A stretch of DNA of 64,000 nt from Epiperipatus broadwayi (GCA_028023455.1 JAQFVV010006727.1:86501-150500), one strand, 5' to 3'. Counted from the first letter of the stretch, positions 50,141 to 63,700 are shown. The notes: a model not told the origin generated them from the letters alone. Translations and numbers: made by a program.

Positions 50141-53100
50141 CATATGAATATGTATATTTATACATACAATAAGACTAATAGCTTATTACTTTATATATCT
50201 ATATTAAATGAACTGGAAAAACATATATATATATATTATTGAAAGCATTTTATAAATGAAAAAACGTTTTTTAAAAGAGTAGTCTGTGCTATAACATATA
50301 CATATTCTTATCCCATTTATTAAAATAAAAGATAATTGTTTAATTGAATCTTTAAAAAAATCAAATTCTGCAATGGGAAGTTATAATCAAATAATTCAAA
50401 GAGAAATACTTGAATATTCATTGGTTCAATGTGTGTTGATCTGAGCAGTATGGAAGCCAAATAGATGAGTTGCTTTTAGAGGCAAGTTCAAAAAAATAAT
50501 CATGGCAAAAATCTATGGAAAAGATATAGCTAAGCAATTATGTAATAAAGCAAGAGAGATTGGTGGAAAAGCATGAGATTGATCATTGATTAACCACATA
50601 GCTTAATGGTTCATTGTTTTAGCTTAATTATTTCTATCCTATAAATATTGAATATCAATTTAAGATTTGGTGTAAAATAAGTTATAGAGAGAGAGAGAAT
50701 TTTTAACAATAAACAAAAACAAGCTTCTGAGAATTAAAGAAATGTAATTATGCCATAAAGAATATTGAAAAAAAATATTAACAAATGATAATTTAAGCCT
50801 GCAGAGGTTGTGGTCAAAAAAATTGCAGAGATTCCATTTATCGGATACATTTATTATTTGTACTAAAATGTGAGAAAAAAAATTAAAAATTGCAAATTTG
50901 TCATTATTATTTTTGTATAATAAAATAATAATAATAAAAATATTTTCAAATAACAAAAACATGAACATTTCTAAAAAAAAAAAAAAAGTCTTAAACTTAA
51001 TTAATCAAAAGAGTTGTCGTCAAAATATTTGTAATAGTCATCACAAACAATATTGCTATACTTAAAGTATAAATACTCTTCAGAACTATACCAACACTGA
51101 CTTTAAACTTTGCTATATACAATATACTATTAAATGCCATACACCGTGGCTTAAAAGTTATGGTTTAATATAAGTCGTACACAAATGCAAAGCGAATCAA
51201 GACTTTAACCTATGCACTTGATATGTATGACAATATTTTAATAAAAGACTTTGTATCTCTTAGATCAGCTGTAACTTCCAAAATATTAAAACAGTTTTGA
51301 AAAATTTGGGAATCAAAAATTAGATTTGAGTAAAATAATCTGATAATGAATGGATAAAATGCCTGCTTTTTTGAAGGAGAAAAATTTATGCATGAAAAAT
51401 TAAGCTTAAATAAAATAACATTGATCTGTGGATATTTATTTTATTGTTTTTCTTTTTGAAGTCTTTAATGAAGAAAAAGTAAAATAAGTTTCGTAGTTGA
51501 TCAGAGTAGAAGTAAATGAAGTTTGACTTATTAAAAATTAGAACAAATGTTAACAAAAGATTGAATACATATATATATATATCACTCTTAAAAAGTAAAA
51601 ATTGACAGTTCATGAAGATAATAGAGCAGAATTCTAAAGCATATGTCAAATTTGTCACATAAAATGTCATTCATTCAAATTTTAAGAATAGTCTGAATTT
51701 AAATAAAGGCATCAATCTAATATAATTAGATGTATCCAAAATAATTGAGTTTGCTTAGATTTTTTGATTACCTATAAATGAGCATAAAATTCTAGAACAA
51801 CAATAAATAATAATAATAATAAATAATAATTTGGCATGATTAAATACAAAGAAAAGATGTTAAAAATAAGATAATGGAGTCAATATCAACTATGAAACAG
51901 AAAAAAAAGATAAAAAGTAACAAATGAACATAAACTCAAAAAAATGTTAATGGAATAACAAAGAAAACTGAAACTTGTACTGAAATAGATACTTCAAGAT
52001 CACCTGGAACTAGTTATGAATAGCAGTAAAATAAAAATAAAATAAAGTAGCTGTGAAATTTTATGTTGGTGTTGAAACAGTTTTAGTATGTTAGTAGACT
52101 ATTTATAATACATGTTAAGTGTAAGGTAATTTTTATAATATATATATATATCAATTATACTGTTTAAATTTTGTATATTCAAGAAAATTTAATTTTAAAA
52201 ATGTATGTTTCAATTATTTACATTGTGAATATATATAAATAACTAGACTAATTCATAAACATGAACGTTTTTATTTTAGTCAAACAATATCAAGAATAAT
52301 GTGAAAACTAAAGAAAATTTAATTTTATTGCTTTTTTTCAACTTTTTAGTGCACATATATAAATAAAAGCATTTTCTTAATTCTTACATATATATATATT
52401 TTCTACTTTTTAATTTTAGAAGAAAATGTAGCACACAAAAACTACTACATCTCATATAAACTTACAAATTTAAATTTTTTTTATTTTTTTTTGCTAAAAT
52501 TATTTGCAAATTCTAAAAAAAATATATTGTGATTAGAAATTTCAACAACATCATAAAATTAAGAAGTGGGAAAAAACAGACAAATAAAGTTAAATAAAAG
52601 CATATATTATAGAAAATAAATATAATAGGTTTAATAGTTAAATCTTCCTATAAAAATATTAACTATAAAGCTGTGTGGCTCGAAGCTAAATTTTAACAGA
52701 AAAGCAGAAAATAATTATGTGGGGTTTTTTTTTTGTTTGACATTTTCAAGAGATAATATGTGCCTTAATTTTTTTTTAAAAAAGACAAAATTATCTTTTA
52801 TTTTCTGCCACTAAAAGTGTTAAAATTTAATTAGTCTTTTCTAAAATTGGATCAAAATATGTCTGCGACAAAGTCAGGGTTATATAAGAAATATATACTT
52901 TTATTCTAGAGAGATTGCAATAAGATTTTGAAAGATAATGGTATTATGCTTGGACATTAGAAGTTTTGGAAAACTTCATCACTATACAATAATCAGATTG
53001 AGGACTTATAAATTGAAATTTGAATATGTAATGTTTAAATAAAAAATCAAACTATCTTTGCATTACGAAATATATTTTTAATATGAACTGGCAAAACAAA

Positions 53101-54145
53101 TATTGGAAGAAAAAAAATTATTCAGCAAAATAAAATGAAAAGTACAAGAATAAGTTATAATATAGAAATTTAACATCAAAGTACTATTAACTTATAAATG
53201 TTCAGCTTCATTATGTTGTATATATATCAATGAGGCAAATGCTGAAATATAAGGGAATCAGAATCTATTATTGCACTCATCTGAAGATACATAGAAACCA
53301 TGCATTACTAGATAAATTGCCTTCACAATCTACTACAATAGTGTACATCATTTGTAATTAAAATACCAATTCTAAATTTTATTTATCAAATTGCTATTAA
53401 AATATTGAAAAAAAAACTTACTTTAATATTAATCTTAAGTCCTTTTTATCGTTCTTCCATAATCTTTTAAAAATATATATTTTGCTTTGATCTCATAAAG
53501 ATGTGATTATATATATGTGTGTGTGTTCAATTAAATATTTCTATGGATAGTTATAAAGAATAGAAATGAGATTATAATCATGTAAACAGAGATACCTTTT
53601 TTTAGCTTTTGATGCTGCTAAGAAACTATCAATTACTAATAACCGACAATCCCTGAGACTAACAAGTTTCCTCATTAATCTATAATAGCTGATATATATA
53701 TATATAGCTAAGATAAGATTAAAATGGATTATTTATCAGGTGGAGAAAATTATTATTGATTAGTAATGGAAACATATAAATATAAAAAGAGAGCAAACAA
53801 TCTCTTAAGATTCATTTGAAGATTAACAAACAGGGGATTTGAAGTCTAAATAAATTTTACCAATATAGATCATTTTAATTTTGATAAAAGTCAAGAGAAA
53901 ATAAATGTTTGCTATCTCTTCAAGTTAATATATTATTATTATTAGAATATTAATTTAAAAATAAAAATTTTATTCATTTAAAAAAAAACCATAATCCAAT
54001 AAAATAAAAATATATTCCAACAGAAATAATTCTAAGACATTAAATATTAAAATATATAATGTGGTCAAATTGATCTAGTTAGCAAAATATAAAGTACATT
54101 TTACATAAAGGACAAGTATAAATGTATAGATATGAACTAATTAGA
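50141..54145. other. AT-rich spacer, no gene recognised
   Basis: Long A/T-rich stretch with several TA runs (50225, 51572, 52138, 53696), a short GA run (50687-50698) and chance frames (50660-50968, 51386-51670 minus). A somewhat more mixed patch lies at 51020-51260. Confidence 0.6.
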
Positions 54146-54345
54146 AGAGATTTGAACACAAACTTTCAAGCTCCTTTCGACTATCCATTCCATCTTATAT
54201 AATCAATACATATGACTACATATACGTGAAAAAGATAAATGATTTCCAATACACATATTTTGTGCTGAACCAGCACTCATCAGTTGGTTCAGATTATCGC
54301 CCACACACATATATAATCAGTGCTCAATTTATATTAAATAGTGAA
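54146..54345 (-). mobile_element. hammerhead-repeat copy, single orientation
   Basis: On the minus strand: core CTGATGA (plus-strand 54277-54283), a perfect 6-bp stem II GTGCTG/CAGCAC with loop GTT, GAA changed to AAA, a weakened stem III (ATATGTGTA), and stem I inner CCAA/TTGG with a slightly weakened outer part. The tail gtgttcaaatctc lies at 54150-54163. The 5' part stops near 54345. The G12 change should abolish activity. Confidence 0.75.
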
Positions 54346-54869
54346 TTTTCAACTTTTTAATAATTATAAGTTCTATGTGTATAAATAAATAATTACTTGA
54401 CAGTTGATTCTTTCTGCATTTAATATATAAAATTTAAAAAAGAAATAAATTAAATGTAGTTATATAAAATGTTTACTAGAATGTACTGTGACTGGGTAGA
54501 ATTTTATTTTTTTGTACATATAATGGTTACAAATTTATTTGATTGGTACATTCATGTAACATATTTTCAAGGATCATTTTACATGATGAAAATAACATTA
54601 TGAGATAATGTAGAAGGTTTAGACTGTTTGTTTTATAGCAATAGATGCTTGGAAAAATCATAGTAATGAATGTATTGCTTTAATTGATTAACATTTGTAA
54701 ATTTTAAAGTTTTATAAACCTTGGACATCTTTCTATATTATGGGAATGATTTTATATCACTGTGATGAAATATTCTGTTTTTAATTTATTAAAAGCAATA
54801 ACATTCATTGTATTAAAGTCTGAATTGCCTTTCAAAATCTAAGTTTGTTTTTTTCTATTTTATAAAACC
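54346..54869. other. AT-rich spacer, no gene recognised
   Basis: Nothing supported. Confidence 0.55.
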
Positions 54870-55860
54870 ATAAAGCTGTTTACATTATATAGTACATCAC
54901 AAATTGATAACAATCCGAATTAAGTTGCTGAAAATATTTTTTTCCCCTAACTGACCGATAAATGATTTTAGTTTTTTGAATATTAACTATTAAATGAATT
55001 GCATTCAGAACATTAAGTACAATCTTCGAATGAGCAAGAATAGCACAATCATCATCATACTGTACATCCACAAGTCAAAAAAGATTAACTTTTGTTTTTG
55101 CTTTTATACTGATTCAAATTGAAAAATCCATTGTCAAACTTGTGTTGCATCTTAAAGATTGCTTCAAGAAATTAGTATAAACAGTTCCAAAGACTGTTGT
55201 TATAAAAATCAAAAATAAAGTTGAAGCTAGCACACATCTTTATTTAAAATGAGATTTTAAACACATCATATTCTCCACTTGCAGTAATAACATTTCTCAT
55301 TGTATCATGTAGAAGGTATATGATATGTATAAGCTTTGATAGATGACTACTTTCAAACAATAATTATATGATCAATTAAAAATAAAATGTTTTGACCAAA
55401 TCAATGAAAGTAATAAATGTAAATTATTCTTTTATTCTTGATACTGTTCTTGCACTTGCCTTATAACAAAAACAAGTCTACAATGTTTTATCATTATCTA
55501 AAATCAGTGAGTATTTGATAACCATTCATTTATGAGAGGAAGCAACTTAATCAACAAAATTCTACAAATCTTTGCTGTGAATAATAATAAAGATATTATA
55601 TGGTAATTAAAGTAGTAGTTCTACCTATCTTCTTTATTTTTAAAAATTGAAACAATCAAAGTATACTTAAGATTAGATGATACAATTGTGTGTCCATATA
55701 AAGTCCACATATTCTTAAACCATTCTAATGTTACTGAAGCTAACATATCATCATATTTGAAAACATTTTCAGATATCTTATTAGAACCTGCAACCTTTTC
55801 ATTTTAACATTTTACAGTCATATTTTAACTTGATTAAGCATGATATCTATCCAAATTTCA
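54870..55860 (-). pseudogene. LINE reverse-transcriptase relic of a second type
   Basis: Minus-strand blocks follow RT order: KVAGSNKISENVFKYDDML (about 55800-55745), LIVSIFKNKEDR (about 55665-55632), YHIISLLLFTAKICRILLIK (about 55612-55552), FVIRQVQEQYQE (about 55485-55445), a LIWSKHF block equivalent to motif A, IIYLLHDTMRNVI then SGEYDVF (about 55320-55255), and VQYDDDCAILAHS (about 55065-55030), where YADD reads YDDD. NIQKTKIIY follows. The last 63 codons remain open (54880-55071). The LFNL/AKTK-like block before the catalytic motif (SFDNGFFNLNQYKSKNKS) and the CAI(L/V)AH signature differ from the RTE copies nearby, so this is another LINE lineage. Decayed. Confidence 0.85.
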
Positions 55861-56099
55861 ATAGAGAAATCTATCATCTTAATTCTCATATCATTATTAA
55901 AAAGACAATTAAAATAATTCAATCTAATTTAAATATGAGTGATATCATATAAGAGAATGACCATAATGAATTATTTTTTTGAATCTATATGCAGTGCAAG
56001 TTAAGGACATTTACAACAGTGTCCATATTATTTATAATAATGAATAATTAGATATAGCTATTATTTCAATATGATAGCAAAATGAAAAAGGTATGCATC

Positions 56100-57640
56100 A
56101 TTATTTTCAATTATTATCAATTCACTGCACAATACCCCATCACACTTTCTTATTTCTTCCGTCCATCTCACATGTGATCATTTTTTAGATCTTTTAAAAT
56201 CTCTTGGAATCCAATTTAAGATTTCATCTGTCTATCTAATATCATCTCTTTTAAAAATATGTTAGTCCAATCCCATTTCAGTCTCTTAATTCTTTCAATG
56301 GTGTCAGTAGCCCCTGTTGTTCTCTCATCCATATATTTTGTTTTTTGATCCTTTCTTGTTACTCCTAACATTAATCTTTCCATATTTTGTTGAAGAGTCT
56401 AAAATCTCTGCATGGCTTTCTGTTATGTGTCCAAGTCTCAGATCCATAAGTAAGAACTGTAAAACCAATCAATTAAAAACTTTTCAAACACACAGGAATA
56501 TTTCCTTTTAATATTAGGTGATTTCTATTAAAAGCATTCAATTCAATTCTATGATTAATTCCATCCATCTGTATTAATAATTTGACTAAGGTATTTGTAC
56601 TTGTTAAATTCTTCTAATTTTTCAATATCAATCTTTATTTTCTTATTTTTAAAAAAATCAATTGAATATTTTTACCATTTATCTTTAGTCCTACTTTCTT
56701 ACTTTCATCTACTAACTCTTGTAACATTTCCTGAAACTCTGAAGCATTATTTGCAAAACCAATTATATCATCTGAAAAATCTAGATGACTTAAATAATCT
56801 TCAATTGCTTTAATTTTCTTAACTTTCCAATTTAATCACAAAATACTTCTTGCAAAACTGTTGTAAAAAGTTTTGATGATACAGAATATTTCTGTCATAA
56901 ATTTTTCCCAATGCCTTAGCATCACTATATAATCTAATCATTGCTGTTACATTTTAATAAATTCTTCAGAATATGACAATATTCTGTGTCTATATCATAA
57001 TAATCTTAGTGCTTGAATCACTGAAGAAATGTTTACAAAGTAAATGCATTTTCATAATCAACAAATCTAAAGTATAATGGCAATTCATATTCATTGGACC
57101 ATTTTATAATCTCTCAAACCTTGTATTTGAATAGAGTATGTTCTTTGGTTGGTTAAAATTCAAAGTTCACCATAAATGAATTGTAATTATCTAGATAAAA
57201 AATTTATATAGAACCCTTAAAAGTTTGATAGGTCTGCAATTTATAATATCTTCTTTATCCCCCCCCCCTTTTTTTTTTTTAAAAAAAATATCGATATTAG
57301 TACTGCATTCTTTCACTCATCTGATACATCTCTATCATTTAAACATTTGGTAACTCTGTCAATAATTTTTCAATTTTTTCATCTGTTTCTTTCTATAATT
57401 ACCTGAAGCTTTTACTTTCTCCATAGATTTAATTGCATATTTCTCTTCTTCATTTAAAATGTTGAAGAATTCAGAAAATGTAGCACTTTTTCTTGATCTT
57501 TATTGCTCTATAATTCTTTATATAAGTCTTCCACACATTTCATGATGTCATCTCTCTTTTTAGTAATAATTCTATCTTTTTTTTTTCTTATTTCAGAAAT
57601 AACTGTCCTATTAACAGCAAGGTTTTGGGAAAAATAATAG
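56100..57640 (-). pseudogene. RTE-type LINE, reverse transcriptase and C-terminus, decayed
   Basis: Minus-strand order: TVISEIRKKKDRIITKKRDD then KCVEDLYKEL (about 57600-57520), a CVSDE.KNAVLI block (about 57325-57300), IINCRPIKLL (about 57250-57215), FVDYENAF (about 57080-57045, motif A), FSDDIIGFANNASEFQEML (about 56785-56725, YADD changed to FSDD), TYGSETWTHNRKPC (about 56452-56410), a KRLKWDW block (about 56290) and HVRWTEEI (about 56175-56150). Stops and frame changes break it. The endonuclease part upstream of 57640 was not found, so the copy is 5'-truncated. The plus frames at 56317 and 56595 are shadows. Confidence 0.85.
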
Positions 57641-60600
57641 TTAAAAATATCAGGCAGATTATGTAAATGGTCTTTTTAACTTAAATCATTTCTGAAATAC
57701 TAGATCAGATAAATAGCATGATTCTTATGAACCAATCTGCAAATGGCATTTAACTGCAAGTGAAACTAAATGAAGTTCATCTCCATGTATAGCTTTAACT
57801 AATAAAATAGAAAAACTAATTAAAATACAGCTGAAGTTATACAAGCATGATTGTTTGTTAAAAAGTACAACTTTGCCAAGAAAGGCATAGTTTTGATATA
57901 CCAAGCAATTTCACTATAATATTTTTAATTTAACAAATGATTTATTAATAAGTTAATATAACTGCTTATAGCTACTTTTTTTTTTTATTAATAATAAAAT
58001 TATCAGCAAATAACTTAGATTTTCTCAACATGAAAATACTATTGTAAAACAAGTTGGCCTTTACTTTAAAATGAAAAAAATACTTGATATGTAATTAAGA
58101 TAATTTATTGCACACATTAAGGAATATAAAGAGAAATAATTTATTTTATTATTTAACACTTATAATGTAAAATATTAATACTTTATATACCACAGATTTA
58201 AATAAGAATATATTAAAGTAAACATATAGATAAACAAGAACTGTCTCTATTACTTTAGCTTCATCCTTTGTAATGATAAGCAATCAGTGTTTATGAGATG
58301 GTAGTACAACTAATCAATTTTCTCCTTTTTTACTATTAAATTAAAGGTTTGAAGTTTAAAAAAAAACCTATAGATTTAAAAGTGACTACTAAATGCATAA
58401 CTGCACCTGTTCCATCTTTGTATTCCAAGTCTTTAATGATAAAAGTAAAAGTCATAATATAAAACAGTTCAGAGGGAAAAAAAATAATAAATTACACTAA
58501 CATCTTATTCAAGTTTACAATAAATGCTGTTAGAGTAATAGAGAAAAAGAAAAACACTGCTCTTGTTTATACTGCAGTAAACTCAAAAAATAAAGTAATA
58601 GAGGCATATTTTAAAGCAGATATAACAATATATTGATTACTAACATTAAATAATAAGCTCCAAATATTAATTAATTAATACATGACCTAAATAATATTAA
58701 GATTTTTTTTAAAATAGAATTTCAACTAATGTATATTTTTATAAGAAAGATTAATACAGTAAAAATTCTAGTTTTATGTGCTAAAACTATGTAAAACAAC
58801 TAAACTGCATAAGATATGAAAAAAAAAAAATGATTATAAGTTTAGATGTAAAACTAATTTCATATATATATTCAAATGAATAGTTATATAAGAATCATAT
58901 AAAGCCCAAGAGATTAAAATGAAAGAGTGAGCTTCAATCCCCGATTTTAGTTCTTGAGTCATTCATTCAACCATTAAGCTAAACCATAAATTGCTAATGA
59001 ATAGTAAAACATCAAATTAAAAGAAATATTAACAGTAATGAAAAATAGTAATGTTATATCTTTACCATGCAAACCATACATAAAGAAAAATAATAATGTT
59101 CTAAAAAAATTAATTGATGGAAAATGTTCTCTATAGTACTAGTCAAAAATCATTTAAATGATTTTTCAAATGTGAAACCATCAAATGCTTGGTATTTAGT
59201 TCACATAAGAACGTGTTTGATTTGGGTTTTTTTAGTGTGTGTACATATATAATTATTAAATATAGATTTTTAAATAATTATATTCAAATGTCTTTACTGC
59301 TTGGGAGTTCATAAGAAGTTCAAGCAGCAGGAATCTATGGACCATTAGTTCTAGACTCAGTCACTCTATCATAGCATCAAACCATGTAGCATGATTTAAA
59401 TTAATTAATTATAAACATGCAAAGCTCATTAATATTTACAGTTACTGTTAAAAGTATAAAATAAATTGTAAAATAGTAAGAAAAAGCAAAAATGCTATCA
59501 TTAAGTGTTAATTCTCTATCAGCATGATTGGTTTTTCAAAAGGGAATAAAGACTGATTATTTAAAAATAAACACAAATATGATGATCATTAATAAATAAT
59601 AATACACTAATCCGATCTATTAATTTTCAAATGAAAAAATATGTTGAAAAACATATATCTATTTTCTGATATTTTATACATGTAATTACAGATATAAAAA
59701 AAAAAATCATAGAAAATAATTTCTTGGTTCTGTGTGTGGGTTTTAGGTTTAGAAGACTAATTTTAAATATTATCTTTAATAAACAAAATTTAAAAAAACA
59801 ATCTTTTAAAAACTGTAATTATGAATGCTGAAGAAAATTATGCAATACCAAATCTAAGTGCATCAATGTAGATGAAACTGAAAATATAAAATCCTTAGAA
59901 TTAACTGTTAGCCAAAGAAAATGATGAATTTATTGTCCTAAACATTAAAAAAAAAAAAAGTTAGACATTATATTGGAAAAAACAAAAAAAAATAAGAAGG
60001 TGGAGAAACTAATGAAAGATATGTGTGAGATTGTTATTCTGGGATTAGCCAAGAGCAAAAAAAAAAATTAAAAAATGCTGGTGGTCCAACTGAGAGGTCT
60101 TTTAAATCTGGTAATTATTCAAATTCACATGCTGGTGAGAAAAATGATGATGAGAATATATATATTAAAAAAATTAAAAAGTAAAAGGGAAATATACAAA
60201 AAATAATTGTAAAATAACATTGGGATAACAAAATGCTGGAATAAGATATAAAATAAAATTGTAGATCATTATAAATTAGATTTAAAAATAAAAGATATTC
60301 ATAAAAAATTATCTTCATGGAGAAAATCATAATAATGAACACATGGTTTAAAAATTAAAATAAAATACACATAAAAAACTTAAGTTGCATATAAAAAATT
60401 TCACAATGAAGCAAGATATACTACATTAATATACACAATTTCAATTTATATGCTCTAAAAAATGTCAAGAAATTAAAATATTACAGAAATATTTTTTTTT
60501 GCTTGTTTTCTTCTCCCCCAAAAGTTTGATCTAGTTCACTATTTTTAAGAGAATTTGTAAAATACTTTTCTTAAGCAATAAAATGAAAGTTATTGGTTTC

Positions 60601-60929
60601 ATTTTGAAATAATAAAGAGAACTTGTGTTTGGCCAGAAAGCTCAAAATCTGAATAAAGAATTTAGCCAAAAATCTGGAATGGGTAACTCCAAGCCATTCA
60701 ACTGCAATTACAAAATGGATGCATACGATAAAAATTTAAAAACATTAAAGTAACGGGAGAGGTCATGCCTACCAATATCTAAAATGTTATTACATTTCCA
60801 CAGAAATAACAAGTGTTTATATTAATGGATTTTCAAAAATCAGTCATCTGATATTTAGGTGTCAGTCTTTTATTTAAAAAAAAAAAACACTTTTAATTAG
60901 TTTTGGGTGGCATGAGATTTTTTAAAGGA
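57641..60929. other. AT-rich spacer, no gene recognised
   Basis: A possible tRNA-like SINE scrap on the minus strand at about 58930-58995 (tggtttagcttaatggttg, then a weak B-box-like gggattgaagctc) is too degraded to call. No other feature; the minus frame 60115-60342 is a chance frame. Confidence 0.5.
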
Positions 60930-61130
60930 ATGTGAATGAGTGAACACACAGTAAATATACAAACCTTTTTTAATTTATTAATAATAAATACATTATTTTT
61001 TCAATTTTATTTATACTATAATGCTAATTTGTATATACATACTATACACACAAAAAACACTTTATATATATATATACTATGCATTGTACAAAAAAAACAG
61101 GAGTTATTATTAACTATAAGCTAGGGGAAG
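60930..61130. repeat. repeat shared with 44700-44935
   Basis: The second copy of the element described at 44700, same orientation, diverged, again ending with a short TA run. The 62-codon frame here is incidental. Confidence 0.4.
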
Positions 61131-61208
61131 TTGGCATAAAATATGGCAGATATGCAATTTCACTCACTATATAATGATTCAAAGTAGGTTTTTAAAAAAT
61201 ATTTTTAT

Positions 61209-61362
61209 TATTTATTTATAAATATAGTTTTACTTCTCACTATTATGTAAACAAAAAACACTTATTTATAATTGTTTAAGCCTATAAACTTTAATATTAA
61301 TTTATATCTTCTTCTCCATTAAACAATTATAAATGTGTTTTTTGTTTATTTATTTATAAATA
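61209..61362. repeat. hairpin-forming inverted repeat
   Basis: acaaaaaacacttatttata then attgttta (61251-61278) mirrors taaacaattataaatgtg then ttttttgt (61320-61345), and the outer tatttatttataaata (61209) mirrors the right flank. The loop is about 41 bases. MITE-like or a chance product of A/T-rich DNA; the length favours the former. Confidence 0.5.
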
Positions 61363-62503
61363 ACTTAATTATCAATGATGGCATGTGATTATAATTACCA
61401 CACTAAATTTGGTTTAAAAAATGCATGATAAGACTAATACAATGTGTATAAGTCCACATATTATGTATATCTATACATACACATATGAAAAGACAAAACT
61501 CAAGAAATACAAACAATTCTTAAAATATCAAAAATAAAATAGAAGAAATAGCATTAACAATAACAGCAAAAGTAAAAACATGCATTTCAATCTATGCATT
61601 GAGTTTTTTAGACTAACAATTTTAAAGATAAATTTATATACCATCTATTCACAAAAATACATTTGCTCCAATGTTAAACAAAAACTTTTGAAAATTGCAC
61701 TGGATTGTAAGATAGTTTTGCAAATAAGTATACTTTTGTAAATAAAATTCCAGTCTTGGAGAAAACAGAAAGGTCAAAACAAATATATTTGAAATATTAT
61801 CATTCTTCAGGCGTTGATTGCATGACTTATTTGTTAGCTAAATGTAGTCACCACACCCTTAATCAGCTAGGGGAAATAAATGTGACCATTGTTTAATATA
61901 TATAATCTGACTTAATTAATTTTATCTTTTATAAAGTATTTATGACCTATAGGTAAATCATAGAGGTTATCTTATATTAAGAATATATTAAACTTTAGCA
62001 CTTGTCTGATTTTAAAAAATTACTTTGACATTATTCAGTAAGATTGGAGATTCTAGTTTTGTAACTTATTATATTATCTGTATGGAATATTATCTTTTTT
62101 AATTTTAACCCTGAGGATTTGTGTGTGTGTATGAAAGCAGAATATTTTATTAAAAACAAAAACCTAAATTACATGCAATTGTCAATAGCTGCTTTATTAA
62201 AAGATTAGACTTTTTTTTTAATGATATTTCATTATTTCAAGACAATACAATATTTTGTTTGGATATTGCATCAGAATTATTAATGATATTGCATCAGAAC
62301 TATTAATGTATTTTTTATTTTAATTGATAATTAATTATTTTTAAAAGGGCCATTAATTATTAATTTGACATTTGCTTTTTAAATGGAAAAAAAAAAAAAG
62401 AAAAATAAATTATACAAAATTAATTATTAATGAAAAGATAATACAATTTTTAGAATTGAATGTAAATATATTTTAAATTACCAATAAAAACATGATTTAA
62501 AAA
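61363..62503. other. AT-rich spacer, no gene recognised
   Basis: Nothing supported. Confidence 0.55.
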
Positions 62504-63480
62504 ATGAAATTGTATAGACAATCTCAAATAATTAAGATTATAATATTCATGAATACAGTAAGCAAATTATGTCATTTTATGGTTAAATATTATATTCTAA
62601 AACTTAATACAAAATACTATCAGCTCATGCCCCAAAAATATGAATTTTATATAAATATGCAGAATGCTTTTGATAAAACCAAACAACAAAATAAAATTGC
62701 TATGAAAAATTTTGATGCATGAAATGGAAAATGTAGTTGTTGTGAATAAATTTCATTTAACGGAAATGATAAAAGACATAATACTTCGTAAAATTTGAAG
62801 AAAAATTATATATTATGAATTCCTCTTTTATTGAAAAAAATCTTAATTGGGAATAGATATGGTACTATCTAAATGAAAGTATAGCAGAGTAGATTATATT
62901 TTGAGTAATATATTTCAAAACTATAATGTGTTTAGTATACTGATTCAGTAAATAAGTAATCTTTGATTAGTGAGAATATATGTATTTAATTCAAAGTTAG
63001 ACAAACAAATGTTATAAGAAAGACAGTACTAATAATTGATATTCCTAACTTTAAAAATTATTTCAGCGAATTTAAACTAGAGCTTGATATTTTAAAATAT
63101 TAATAAACTTCAAAGAGAATTCAGTCTAAACTGAAATCAATAAGTAAATAATTATTAAACAGTGCTATATAGACAGATGGTACAAAAAAAAAGTTATTCA
63201 CGGTACTATTTCAAATGAAACATGATAATGTACAAAGAAAAGACAGAATATGAAAATATTTCAAAATAATTATGTTATAAGAATTTAAATTTCTACAATT
63301 CTATAAATCGATATCAAAAAAAGGTTGATGAAGCCATGAGCTAATATAACCATGAAACAGCTAGAAAAGCTATTCTAAAAAAAGAATCCTAAAATGTAAA
63401 GCAGTATTGTGATATTGGGAGGATTCATTCAACAATAAAAAGAAATGATGTCATTATTATTAAAAAGAATGATAACATAA
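62504..63480 (+). pseudogene. RTE-type LINE, endonuclease part, decayed
   Basis: A 72-codon open piece (62504-62722) ends YEFYINMQNAFDKTKQQNKI then AMKNFDA, aligning with the RTE endonuclease block that leads to the catalytic GDFNAK motif (here KNFDA). A block with NSSFIEKN (about 62817) corresponds to NSFFEK of the copy at 19.5 kb. The bases at 63028-63115 and 63180-63230 match that copy's 20240-20310 and 20400-20450 segments closely enough to align by eye. It therefore belongs to the same family, with large internal losses. The RT was not recognised before the window end. Confidence 0.75.
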
Positions 63481-63639
63481 TAAACATGAAATGTATGGAT
63501 GTAATCTGAAAAATGCTATATGAAAAAAAAAAAGAAAAGTATTCTTTATAAATAAATATTTTGAAATGCCAGGTATTTGAATTGAAAAAGTAAAGCTTAC
63601 AATTATATCTAGGAAAATCAAAAAACTTAAGAAAATGAT

Positions 63640-63700
63640 AAGCATGATTAAATATTTCTAAAAAGCAGATAAAAATATTTCTAAAAAGCAGATAAAAATT
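63640..63700. repeat. 26-bp tandem duplication
   Basis: aaatatttctaaaaagcaga followed by taaaa appears twice in a row, at about 63650 and 63673. A replication-slippage product. Confidence 0.7.

Noticed and set aside
54880-55071. A small independent gene with a YDDD motif
   Set aside because: It is the surviving end of a LINE reverse transcriptase whose other blocks lie upstream with stops and shifts.
58930-58995. tRNA-like segment (tagcttaatggtt plus a weak B box), with a weaker parallel at 35930-36000
   Set aside because: No acceptor or anticodon pairing could be drawn; similarity too short for a firm call.
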